Of a stretch of DNA of 64,000 nucleotides, positions 17,079 to 24,768 are shown piece after piece. The stretch is taken from the NCBI RefSeq assembly GCF_036946125.1, contig NZ_JAQIJT010000002.1, positions 403,001 to 467,000 on the forward strand, given 5' to 3'. A program made the position numbers and the translations under genes. Below the pieces are notes generated by a model that worked only from the letters and a program-made list of their open reading frames with translations, did no database searches and was not told the DNA's origin. Each line of letters starts with the position of its first letter. Positions within the stretch are counted from its first letter, which is position 1. The stretch comes from Sphingomonas adhaesiva. GTDB lineage: Bacteria > Pseudomonadota > Alphaproteobacteria > Sphingomonadales > Sphingomonadaceae.

Positions 17079-17195
17079 GGGCCAGCCCCCACGCTGCACC
17101 CGCGAACACGCCGCACTGGCGCGGCGCGCAACTTTCCGCTATGCGCGCCCCCGAACAGCGCCTGCGCCAACCGCGGGCCACCCTCAGGAACCCGT

Positions 17196-19016
17196 ATGAA
17201 CCTGCGCAACATCGCCATCATCGCGCACGTCGATCATGGCAAGACGACCCTCGTCGACCAGCTTTTCCGCCAGTCCGGCACGTTCCGCGACAACCAGCGC
17301 GTCGAGGAGCGCGCGATGGATTCGAACGATCTGGAAAAGGAGCGCGGGATCACGATCCTCGCCAAGCCGACCTCGATCGAGTGGGAAGGCACGCGGATCA
17401 ACATCGTCGATACCCCCGGCCACGCCGATTTCGGCGGCGAGGTGGAGCGTATCCTCTCGATGGTCGACGGCGTGATCCTGCTGGTCGACGCGGCCGAGGG
17501 TGCGATGCCGCAGACGAAGTTCGTGACCGGCAAGGCGCTGGCGCTGGGGCTGCGCCCGATCGTCGTCGTCAACAAGGTCGATCGCTCCGACGCGCGCATC
17601 CAGGAGGTGCTCGACGAGGTGTTCGACCTGTTCGTCGCGCTGGAGGCCAATGACGAGCAGCTCGACTTCCCCGTCCTCTACGCCTCGGGCCGCAACGGCT
17701 ACGCCTCGGAGGACATGGACCGGCGCGAGGGGACGCTGACGCCTTTGTTCCAGAAGATCGTCGACCACGTGCCGCCGCCGTCGCTCGATCAGGATGCGCC
17801 GTTCAGCTTCCTGGTCACGCTGCTCGACCGCGACAACTTCCTCGGCCGTATCCTGACCGGCCGCGTCCAGTCGGGCGTGGTGAAGCTCAACCAGCCGATC
17901 CACGCGCTCGACAACCAGGGCAATGTGATCGAAACCGGCCGCGCGTCGAAGCTGATGAGCTTCCGCGGGCTGGAGCGCGTGCCCGTCGAGGAAGCGCGCG
18001 CGGGCGACATCATTTCGCTCGCCGGCCTGACCGTCGCGACCGTTGCGAACACCATCGCCGATACCACGGTCAGCACGCCGATCCAGGCGCAGCCGATCGA
18101 TCCGCCGACGCTGTCGATGCGTTTCGCGGTCAACGATTCGCCGATGGCGGGGCGTGAGGGCAGCAAGGTCACCAGCCGCATGATCCGCGACCGCCTGATG
18201 CGCGAGGCGGAGACCAACGTCGCGATCAAGGTGACCGAGGCCGCCGACCGCGACAGCTTCGAGGTCGCCGGCCGCGGCGAGCTTCAGCTGGGCGTCCTGA
18301 TCGAGACGATGCGCCGCGAGGGCTTCGAGCTGGGCATCAGCCGCCCGCGCGTGCTGTTCGGCGAGGACGAGAACGGCAGGAAGACCGAGCCGTACGAAAC
18401 CGTCATCATCGACGTGGACGAGGAGCATTCGGGCACGGTCGTCGAGAAGATGAACCTGCGCAAGGCGGAGATGACCGACATGCGCCCGTCGACCGGCGGC
18501 AAGACGCGCATCACCTTCTCCGCGCCGTCGCGCGGCATGATCGGCTACCACGGCGAGTTCCTCAGCGACACGCGCGGCACCGGCATCATGAACCGCCTGT
18601 TCGAGAAGTACGGCCCCCACAAGGGCAATATCGAGGGCCGCAAGAACGGCGTCCTCATCTCCAACGGCGCGGGCGAGGCGCAGGGCTATGCGCTCGGCCC
18701 GCTGGAGGATCGCGGTATCCTCTTCGTCGGCCACGGCGAGGCGCTGTACGAGGGCATGATTATCGGCGAGAACGCCAAGACGGATGACCTGGAGGTCAAT
18801 CCGATGAAGGCGAAGCAGCTGACGAACTTCCGCGCCTCGGGCGGCAAGGACGATGCGATCCGCCTGACCCCGCCCAAGAAGATGACGCTGGAACAGGCGA
18901 TCGCCTATATCGACGATGACGAAATGGTGGAGGTGACGCCCAAGTCGATCCGCCTGCGCAAGCGCCACCTCGACCCGCACGAGCGCAAGCGCGCGAGCCG
19001 CGCCAAGGCGGCGTAA
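17196..19016 (+). CDS. typA: Translational GTPase TypA/BipA
   Basis: A 606-residue ribosome-binding GTPase. G1 is AHVDHGKTT (residues 10-18), G2 is in KERGITI, G3 is DTPGHADFGG, and G4 is NKVDRSD. Elongation-factor-like domains follow, with the C-terminal RGGELQ-type AGRGELQLGVL and RGMIGYHGEF, plus the BipA-specific SNGAGEAQGYALGPLEDRG near residue 490. It aids 50S assembly and growth under cold or stress. Length matches the family. It is monocistronic, followed by a perfect 9 bp hairpin (19031-19051) and a long repeat region. Confidence 0.97.
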   Translation: MNLRNIAIIAHVDHGKTTLVDQLFRQSGTFRDNQRVEERAMDSNDLEKERGITILAKPTSIEWEGTRINIVDTPGHADFGGEVERILSMVDGVILLVDAAEGAMPQTKFVTGKALALGLRPIVVVNKVDRSDARIQEVLDEVFDLFVALEANDEQLDFPVLYASGRNGYASEDMDRREGTLTPLFQKIVDHVPPPSLDQDAPFSFLVTLLDRDNFLGRILTGRVQSGVVKLNQPIHALDNQGNVIETGRASKLMSFRGLERVPVEEARAGDIISLAGLTVATVANTIADTTVSTPIQAQPIDPPTLSMRFAVNDSPMAGREGSKVTSRMIRDRLMREAETNVAIKVTEAADRDSFEVAGRGELQLGVLIETMRREGFELGISRPRVLFGEDENGRKTEPYETVIIDVDEEHSGTVVEKMNLRKAEMTDMRPSTGGKTRITFSAPSRGMIGYHGEFLSDTRGTGIMNRLFEKYGPHKGNIEGRKNGVLISNGAGEAQGYALGPLEDRGILFVGHGEALYEGMIIGENAKTDDLEVNPMKAKQLTNFRASGGKDDAIRLTPPKKMTLEQAIAYIDDDEMVEVTPKSIRLRKRHLDPHERKRASRAKAA

Positions 19017-19030
19017 GGCGAGGCGGCGAC

Positions 19031-19051
19031 GCGGGCAGCTATGCTGCCCGC
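19031..19051 (+). terminator. Hairpin after typA
   Basis: A perfect 9 bp stem GCGGGCAGC/GCTGCCCGC with a TAT loop, 15 bases after the typA stop. It has no T-run, so it is a probable 3'-end stabiliser or Rho-assisted terminator rather than a classical intrinsic one. Confidence 0.55.
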
Positions 19052-19255
19052 GAGCAATAGCCGGGCCGGCCGGCGGCGCCCCGGCGCCGTCCGACGACGC
19101 GGGCTTCGCCCGCGGCGGGCCTCCGTACGGCTGACGCCACCCCGGGGCCCGGCTTCTTCGTCAAGGCGCGCAAGGCAGCGGGACCCCGGACCAAGCCGAG
19201 ACCCCTGCGAAACCCAGTTCCCCGGCGAAGGCGGGACCTTGGCAAGAGTCTCCAC

Positions 19256-19346
19256 CGTGCTCCTGCGAAGGCAGGAGCCCAGGGTTGCCGGTCCCTACAG
19301 GCGTCGTTCTGCCTGACCCCGGGGCTCCTGCCTGCGCAGGAGCACG
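19256..19346. repeat. 90 bp composite palindrome, family 1, copy A
   Basis: Arms CGTGCTCCTGCGAAGGCAGG... and ...CCTGCGCAGGAGCACG enclose a spacer reading TTGCCGGTCCCTACAGG.... The flank on the right (TCGGTACGCGGCGC, TTGCATCCAT) is the reverse complement of the left flank of copies C and E, so the whole unit is in the opposite orientation to those. Confidence 0.9.
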
Positions 19347-19383
19347 ATCGGTACGCGGCGCTGTTGCATCCATCTTGCAAAGG

Positions 19384-19466
19384 CCCCGCCTTCGCCGGGG
19401 GCCAGCTGGGGGACGGTGGTAACAGACCGAAAAGCCACGCCAAATGGGCTCGGGTCTTCGCAGGGG
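19384..19466. repeat. Composite palindromic repeat, family 2 (copy 2)
   Basis: A degenerate copy of the element at 7803, including the tail GTCGAGCGATCCACGA with CGCAGAGG. The arms have several mismatches (CAGCTGGG against CAAATGGG). Confidence 0.7.
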
Positions 19467-19756
19467 AACGGCGACATTGTCGAGCGATCCACGACGTTCG
19501 CAGAGGTTTCGACCAAGTCCGCGGTGACGCGGCGCTGTCACCGCCCACGGCTCACCCCCGTCATGCCGGACCCGTTCCGGCATCCACCGCGCCGCAACCT
19601 TACAAGCCATTCATCGCGCCGGGCTGGACCCCGGAATCAGTGGGAGCTTGGCAAAAGTCTTCATTCCCCGGCGACGGCGGGACCTTTGCAAAAGGCTTCG
19701 TTCCCCGGCGACGGCGGGGCCTGCGCAAAACAGGTGCAACGGCATCGAGCCCACGC

Positions 19757-19846
19757 CGTGCTCCTGCGCAGGCAGGAGCCCATAGCCAAGCAGAACAACG
19801 CCTTATGGGACCTGCAACCCTGGGCTCCTGCCTGCGCAGGAGCACG
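19757..19846. repeat. 90 bp composite palindrome, family 1, copy B
   Basis: Perfect arms CGTGCTCCTGCGCAGGCAGG... and ...CCTGCGCAGGAGCACG. The spacer reads as the reverse of copy A (GCAGAACAACGCC... GGACCTGCAA). The left flank resembles the left flank of D and the reversed right flank of F. Confidence 0.9.
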
Positions 19847-19951
19847 GTGTAGCCTTTTGCAAAGGTCCCGAATCAATCCGGGTGACGATCCTTCGCAGGC
19901 TTACGAGCGGCCTTTGCCGAAGCCTCGCCGAATCCGGGCGACGCGCCTATG

Positions 19952-20015
19952 CACGGTCCCACGGTCCCACGGTCCCACGGTCCCACGGTCCCACGGTCCC
20001 ACGGTCCCACGGTCC
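19952..20015. repeat. 8 bp tandem repeat (CACGGTCC x8)
   Basis: Eight perfect head-to-tail copies of CACGGTCC, followed by one degenerate copy (CACGGCCC). This is a short-period array prone to slippage and so a likely strain-variable locus. It is not in a gene. Confidence 0.95.
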
Positions 20016-20043
20016 CACGGCCCCCGCCACGCCCGCCACGCCC

Positions 20044-20109
20044 GTCACCCCGGGCTTGACCCGGGGTCCCGCTTCTTCTCCATGGCGCGCAAGGTAGCGG
20101 GACCCCGGC
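20044..20109. repeat. CCCGGGG-type REP element, family 3
   Basis: GTCACCCCGGGCTTGACCCGGGGTCCCGCTTCTTC, then a short loop, then AGCGGGACCCCGG. There are two nested inverted repeats. Similar elements are at 22180, 34526 and 41264, with degenerate ones near 19136 and 56289. Confidence 0.8.
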
Positions 20110-20156
20110 CTTCGCGGGACCTTTGCAAGATGGATGTAGCAGCACCGCGTACCGGC

Positions 20157-20246
20157 CGTGCTCCTGCGCAGGCAGGAGCCCAGGGTTGCCGGTCCCTACA
20201 GGCGTCGTTCTGCCTGACCTTGGGCTCCTGCCTGCGCAGGAGCACG
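20157..20246. repeat. 90 bp composite palindrome, family 1, copy C (inverted spacer)
   Basis: Both flanks are in the same orientation as copy E (GTACCGGC on the left, GTGGAGA on the right), but the spacer reads TTGCCGGTCCCTACAGG..., the reverse complement of the spacer in E. The inner segment is therefore inverted relative to the flanks. Confidence 0.9.
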
Positions 20247-20386
20247 GTGGAGATTGTTGCGAAGGCCTCGATCAAGGCCGGGGCGACGATCCCTCACAGG
20301 TTCATGGGAGGCTCTTGCCCAAGCCCCGCCAAAACCGGGTGAAGCGCTGTTACGACCGCCCCGTCACCCCCGCCACAGCCGCCCGC

Positions 20387-21106
20387 CTAAGCCTCCCGCC
20401 ACGACAGCGCGTCGTCCCGCGACGCCACATGGACCGCCGCCGCCGGGCGGGCGGGAACGGTCGCGGGCCATCGCGCCGTCACCAGCCGCTCGCGCGCGAT
20501 CCAGGCGAGCGACACGCTGTCCGACTGGTTGCCCCCCAGGATGCGAAAATCCCCCGTCGCCTGATCCTCTCCGGCATAGAAGCCGACGTGCCCGAACGGG
20601 CTCGCCGCACCGCGCGGGCCCCCCGCGACCTCGCGCCAGAACACCATGATGGCGCCCGGCATCGGCGCTGTCGGGATACCGAACCGTTCGTAGGCGCGCG
20701 CGCGCAGCAGCCCGGCGGGCAGCGGTTCGTCGCGCAGCGTCGCGGCGATGCAATGCGCCGCGAACAGCCCGCACCAGGGCACGTCGTCGCCGGGATAATG
20801 CGCGTCCAGATCGTCGGCCCAGTCGAGGATGATCGGATTGCTCCCCGCTCCGGGGCGTTCCTTCGTCCCCAGCAGACGGCGCGCTTCCTGGAACCACACC
20901 AGCCCCGGGTCGTCGAATGCCGGCGCCGCACCCAGGAAGCCCAGCCGCTCCTGCGTCATCGGCCCCGCGATCCCGTCGACCGGGAGGCCGCTGTCGGCCT
21001 GGAACGCGCGCACCGCGGCGGCGGTCTGCGGGCCGAAGATCCCGTCGATCGGCCCGGTGCGATATCCCCGCGCCGCCAGCGCGGCCTGTATGTCCCTCAT
21101 CGTCAT
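20387..21106 (-). CDS. Peptidoglycan-binding protein with NlpC/P60-like amidase domain
   Basis: A 239-residue protein. Residues 3-60 form a PG_binding_1 domain (GYRTGPIDGIFGPQTAAAVRAFQ). Residues 70-210 form a papain-like domain of the kind listed as TIGR02594, with a probable catalytic cysteine in VPWCGLFAAHC and histidine in FGHVGFYAG. There is no signal peptide, which is common for endolysin-like or holin-exported members. Role inferred: peptidoglycan amidase or endopeptidase. Alternative: a domesticated phage lysin; no phage genes adjoin it. The start has a run of two in-frame ATGs (21106 and 21100). Confidence 0.78.
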   Translation of the reverse strand: MTMRDIQAALAARGYRTGPIDGIFGPQTAAAVRAFQADSGLPVDGIAGPMTQERLGFLGAAPAFDDPGLVWFQEARRLLGTKERPGAGSNPIILDWADDLDAHYPGDDVPWCGLFAAHCIAATLRDEPLPAGLLRARAYERFGIPTAPMPGAIMVFWREVAGGPRGAASPFGHVGFYAGEDQATGDFRILGGNQSDSVSLAWIARERLVTARWPATVPARPAAAVHVASRDDALSWREA

Positions 21107-21379
21107 CGTCGCTCTCCCCCGGTTCAGCCCTGTCTAGGGTGCGCTCGCGGAGGGCGTGTGTCGCGCCGTATCGCGTCCGTTTCGGATATAGGTCGCCGGC
21201 GCGAGGGGCTGTCCTACACCCGTGCGCTTCTGGTAACGGGGCGGCGCAATGACTGACCTGTCCCTCTTTGCCGTCGCGTGCTCGTCGCCGGTCGTCGCGC
21301 CGGGGGCGATTCCGGGCGTGACGTGGCGTCAACTTCGTCAACTTCCGGCGTTGGCGGGGGCGTTGGCGGTGGCGGGGCG

Positions 21380-22123
21380 ATGACGCGACGGGCAGGGCAG
21401 GGCGTGCCGATCGATCTCATCTGCCTCGATGCCGACGACACCTTGTGGCACAACATGCGCTTCTTCGCCGCGGCGGAGGAGGCGTTCGCCGCGCTGGTCG
21501 CGCCCTATGCCGATGACGCGGCGGCGCGCGCGCGGATGCAGGCGATCGAGATCCGCAATTTGCGGCGCTACGGTTACGGCGCGAAGAGCTTCACGCTGTC
21601 GATGATCGAAACCGCGCTCGAACTCGCCGGCGACGCGCTGGCGGCGGCGGACGTGGCGCGCATCCTCGACATCGGGCGCACGCTGCTGGACCATCCGGTC
21701 GAGCTGCTCGACGGCGTCGGCGATACGCTGGAGGCGCTGGCGGGGCAGGGGCGGCTGGTGCTGGTGACGAAGGGCGACCTGCTGCATCAGGAGGTGAAGC
21801 TCGCCGCGTCGGGGCTGGGCGCGCTGTTCACCGGCGTGGAGATCGTCAGCGACAAGCGCGCCGATACCTTCGTCCGCGTGTTCCGCCGCTACGGCTGCGC
21901 GCCGGAGCGTGCGGTGATGGCGGGGGATTCGATGCGCTCCGACGTGCTCCCCGCGCTGGAGGCGGGGGCGTGGGGCGCCTACATCCCGCAGCCCGGCGCC
22001 TGGAGCCACGAGGTCGCCGCGGCCCCGACCGGGCACCCCCGCTTCCGCCAGCTGGCGCGGCTCGGCGACCTGCCGGCATGGATCGCACAGATCAAGGCGC
22101 CGGGTCGGCCACTGCGGACGTGA
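21380..22123 (+). CDS. HAD family hydrolase
   Basis: A 247-residue cytosolic HAD-superfamily hydrolase. Motif I is DADDTLWHN (nucleophile and acid-base aspartates, residues 16 and 18), motif II is VTKGD, motif III the lysine in SDKRADTF, and motif IV AGDSMRSDVLPALEAGAW. The long helical cap between residues 35 and 95 resembles YjjG- or pyrophosphatase-type members. The substrate is unknown; 5'-nucleotides or sugar phosphates are typical. The ATG at 21380 places motif I at the usual distance; a longer frame from 21278 reads low-complexity glycine and threonine and is discounted. A downstream repeat (22180-22382) separates it from dsbA. Confidence 0.85.
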   Translation: MTRRAGQGVPIDLICLDADDTLWHNMRFFAAAEEAFAALVAPYADDAAARARMQAIEIRNLRRYGYGAKSFTLSMIETALELAGDALAAADVARILDIGRTLLDHPVELLDGVGDTLEALAGQGRLVLVTKGDLLHQEVKLAASGLGALFTGVEIVSDKRADTFVRVFRRYGCAPERAVMAGDSMRSDVLPALEAGAWGAYIPQPGAWSHEVAAAPTGHPRFRQLARLGDLPAWIAQIKAPGRPLRT

Positions 22124-22179
22124 GCGCCCCTTGCCGTGCTCCTGCGACTATCGATCGCGCAGATCGGGTCGTCGGATCC

Positions 22180-22243
22180 GTCACCCCGGGATTGACCCGG
22201 AATCCCGCTTCCTCTTCCATAGGGCACGACAGCGGGACCCCGG
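22180..22243. repeat. CCCGGGG-type REP element, family 3
   Basis: GTCACCCCGGGATTGACCCGG then AATCCCGCTTCC and AGCGGGACCCCGG. This copy is slightly degenerate. It precedes the 90 bp composite palindrome in the 305-base gap 22124-22428, which contains no gene. Confidence 0.75.
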
Positions 22244-22292
22244 CTCACGGCGAGACCTTCGTAAAACGGGCGCAACAGCGCCGGGCGCATGC

Positions 22293-22382
22293 CGTGCTCC
22301 TGCGCAGGCAGGAGCCCAGAGCCAAGCTGCACAACGCCTTATCGGACCTGCAACCCCGTGCTCCTGCCTGCGCAGGAGCACG
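22293..22382. repeat. 90 bp composite palindrome, family 1, copy D
   Basis: Perfect arms and the same orientation as copy B. The spacer is GCTGCACAACGCCTTATCGGACCTGCAA-like. It lies between the converging HAD and DsbA-like genes. Confidence 0.9.
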
Positions 22383-22428
22383 GGGAGCCTTATGCAAAGG
22401 TCCCTTTCACGGCCGGGGAGACGTCGGC

Positions 22429-23148
22429 TCAGCCCGTCGCCCGCGCCTTCGCGATCGCCTCGCGCAGCCGGTCGATCGGCAGCGCACCCGTCAGCACCTG
22501 ATCGCCGACCACCCAGCTCGGCGTGCCGTTGATCCCCAGCTTCGCCGCGGTTTCCATGTTCTCGCGGATCACGGCGTCGGCATCCGCCGGGACCTTCGCC
22601 ACGTCGACCCCGCTCGCCTTTGCCGCCTGCGCGATCGTCGCGTCGCTGACCGGCCCGGCGGCATAGAGCGCATCGTGAAAGGCCTTGAACCTGCCCTGCG
22701 TCGCCGCCGCCAGCGCCGCGCGCGCCGCCACCCGGCTTTCCTCGGACAGCACGGGCAGCTCCTTGAACACGATGCGCAGGTTGCGGTCGCCCGCCACCAG
22801 CTGGTCGATCACCGGCAGGCTGGCGCGGCAGAAGCCACAGTTATAGTCGTAATATTCGACCAGGGTCACGTCGCCTTTGGGATTGCCGATCCAGGCGCCG
22901 GCATAGGGCTCGGTGATCGCACCGCGCGATGCCGCCACCGCCCTGGCGGCGTCCTTCTCCTGCAGTTTCTGCATGGCCTGCGGGATCAGTTCGGGGTTGG
23001 CGAGCACATAGTCGCGCACCACCCGTTCGACCCGCGCACGGTCCGCGCCGTTCAGGTCGCCGGGCGCCACCCGCCCCGCGATCCACATGCCGGCGGCGCC
23101 GAACAGCGCCCCCAGCACGACCATCCCCAGCAGGAGCGCGCGGTTCAT
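22429..23148 (-). CDS. DsbA family thiol oxidoreductase
   Basis: A 239-residue protein with one N-terminal membrane anchor or uncleaved signal (ALLLGMVVLGALFGAAGMW) and a thioredoxin-DsbA domain. The CxxC is NCGFCR near residue 105, and the cis-proline loop is in NGTPSWVVGD. The region before the domain (ERVVRDYVLANPELIPQAM) is typical of Com1/ScsC-like DsbA proteins. It likely oxidises or isomerises disulphides in the periplasm. Its ATG overlaps the stop of the upstream BepA-like gene by 4 bases, so the two are coupled in an envelope quality-control unit. Confidence 0.9.
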   Translation of the reverse strand: MNRALLLGMVVLGALFGAAGMWIAGRVAPGDLNGADRARVERVVRDYVLANPELIPQAMQKLQEKDAARAVAASRGAITEPYAGAWIGNPKGDVTLVEYYDYNCGFCRASLPVIDQLVAGDRNLRIVFKELPVLSEESRVAARAALAAATQGRFKAFHDALYAAGPVSDATIAQAAKASGVDVAKVPADADAVIRENMETAAKLGINGTPSWVVGDQVLTGALPIDRLREAIAKARATG

Positions 23149-24509
23149 CGCTTCTTCTTCCGGCTCTTGTCGACGTCGTTCTGGCTGGTCATCGCGATAT
23201 CCTGTGCCCGAATCCAGTCGGCCGAGTTCCTGGGCAGCCCTGCCATGGCGAAGCGGGCACGGTCCACCGCGGTGCGATGATCGCCGGTCATGCTCGCCCG
23301 CTCCGCACTCGCGAGCGCAGCGCGCGCCTCGTCCCCGGTCAGTTCGTAGACGGTGCCCAGCTGGAACCAGGCGAACGGATTCTCGTCGTCGCGCTGGACC
23401 GCGGTGCGCAGCACGCGCTTGGCCTCGTCGTAGTTGCGCGCATCCTCGGTCGCGATCAGCGCATGGCCATAGGTGGTCGCGATCAGCGGGTCGGAGCGCG
23501 TCCCCTCGGTCGCGCGCTTCAGCGGGGCGAGCGCCAGCCTGGGCTTGCCCGCCTCCAGCAGGATCTGCCCCATGATCTCCTGGAAATACGGGTCCTCGGG
23601 CTTCGCCGCGACCAGCGCCTCCGCCTCGGCATCCGCCTTGTCGGGGTATCCGGCGCGGTGATAGGCATAGGCGCGGGCGTAGTGCGCATACAGCGACTGG
23701 TCGCTGTCGGGATATTTCTGGAGCGCCTGCGGCGGCGGCATCAGATAGCCGTCCAGCTTCGCCTTCACGCGGCGGAACCGTTCCTGCAGCGCGGCATCGG
23801 CGGGCTTGTCATAGGCCCTGGACGCCTGGACATCCGCGCTCAGCGTCGCGATGCGCGTGCCCGACAGCGGATGCGATTGCATGAAGGGGTCCATGTTCTT
23901 CATGCCGTAGCGATATTCCTGCTGCTGCAACTTCTTGAAGAAGCTCAGCATCCCCTTGCCGGTGATCCCGGCGGTATCGAGGTAGCGCACCGCGGAGGCA
24001 TCCGCGGTCGCTTCCTGCACGCGGCTGAACGACAGATACTTGCCCATCGCCGCCTGTTGTCCGGCGGCCAGGATGCCCGCGCCCGCCTCGCCCCCGCCCG
24101 CCGCCATCGCGGCCAGCCCCAGCACCATCGAAAGCAGGTAGATGCCCATCGCGGGCTTCGTCCCCTGTTCGCTGGTGATGACATGGCCGTCGGCGATATG
24201 GCCCAGCTCGTGCGCGATGACGCCCTGCACCTCGTTGGCGTTGTCGGCGGCCTGGATCAGCCCGGAGTGGATGTAGACGATCTGCCCGCCCGCGACGAAG
24301 GCGTTGATCGAATCGTCGTTGATGAGCGCGAACTGCACGTCCGCCGGGCGCAGCCCCGCGGCGGTCACCAGCGGCGCGGACATGTCGCGCAACAGCGCCT
24401 CCGTCTCCGCATCGCGCAGGATCGACTGCGCCTGCGCCGGCTGCGCGGCGAGCAGGATCGCGGTGGCGGCGGCGGCGAACCAGCGGCGGGGTGCGGGAAG
24501 GCGAATCAT
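23145..24509 (-). CDS. bepA: M48 family metalloprotease with TPR repeats (BepA-like)
   Basis: A 454-residue periplasmic protein with signal peptide (FAAAATAILLAAQPAQAQ). The zinc site is HELGH near residue 115, and the third ligand glutamate or aspartate lies in ATADASAVRYLD. The C-terminal 200 residues are TPR-like helices (YAHYARAYAYHRAGYPDKADAEAEAL). This is the architecture of BepA, which degrades stalled outer-membrane proteins and promotes LptD assembly. The start at 24509 lacks a strong ribosome binding site but gives a good signal peptide. It is co-transcribed with the downstream DsbA-like gene. Confidence 0.9.
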   Translation of the reverse strand: MIRLPAPRRWFAAAATAILLAAQPAQAQSILRDAETEALLRDMSAPLVTAAGLRPADVQFALINDDSINAFVAGGQIVYIHSGLIQAADNANEVQGVIAHELGHIADGHVITSEQGTKPAMGIYLLSMVLGLAAMAAGGGEAGAGILAAGQQAAMGKYLSFSRVQEATADASAVRYLDTAGITGKGMLSFFKKLQQQEYRYGMKNMDPFMQSHPLSGTRIATLSADVQASRAYDKPADAALQERFRRVKAKLDGYLMPPPQALQKYPDSDQSLYAHYARAYAYHRAGYPDKADAEAEALVAAKPEDPYFQEIMGQILLEAGKPRLALAPLKRATEGTRSDPLIATTYGHALIATEDARNYDEAKRVLRTAVQRDDENPFAWFQLGTVYELTGDEARAALASAERASMTGDHRTAVDRARFAMAGLPRNSADWIRAQDIAMTSQNDVDKSRKKKR

Positions 24510-24768
24510 GGCGGCGTCATACGCGTTGCGCGCCGGTCGCTGAACCGGGGGTGAAGTGCGGGACCGCAGCCGCCACCTCGCACCGGCTCGGGGCGCCGAC
24601 GTGCCGCGCATCGGGGAGCGGTGGATGCGGGGACGAGCCCGGCACGACCGGGCGGCCATGGCGGGCGAGGGCCGAACGCGATCCGGGTTCCGCGGCGAGG
24701 CACGCGCCGGTCGCCGGGTTCCGCCCACCGCACCACGGCGCGGTGGGCGGAACCCGGAACGGCTGCGA

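Larger units (their letters stand above)
19017..20386. other. Gene-free repeat cluster, 1.37 kb
   Basis: No credible coding region lies between typA and the peptidoglycan-binding hydrolase; every open frame here runs through palindromes. It holds three copies of the 90 bp composite palindrome (19256, 19757, 20157), one family 2 copy (19384), CCCGGGG-type elements near 19136 and 20044, an 8 bp tandem array (19952), and short repeats of TTCCCCGGCGACGGCGGGACC (19675-19725). It is a nested hot spot of repeat insertion. Confidence 0.85.

Noticed and set aside
15375..17099. Long minus frame opposite the TonB receptor
   Set aside because: Arg/Ala/Gly low complexity without motifs; the plus strand is an intact receptor.
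19952..20015. CRISPR array
   Set aside because: Units are contiguous 8 bp repeats without spacers; no cas genes nearby. The same applies to the 20 bp array at 34331.
19416..20342. 308-codon plus frame in the repeat cluster
   Set aside because: Runs through palindromes and tandem repeats (for example repeated HGPTVPRS), has no motif and no ribosome binding site.
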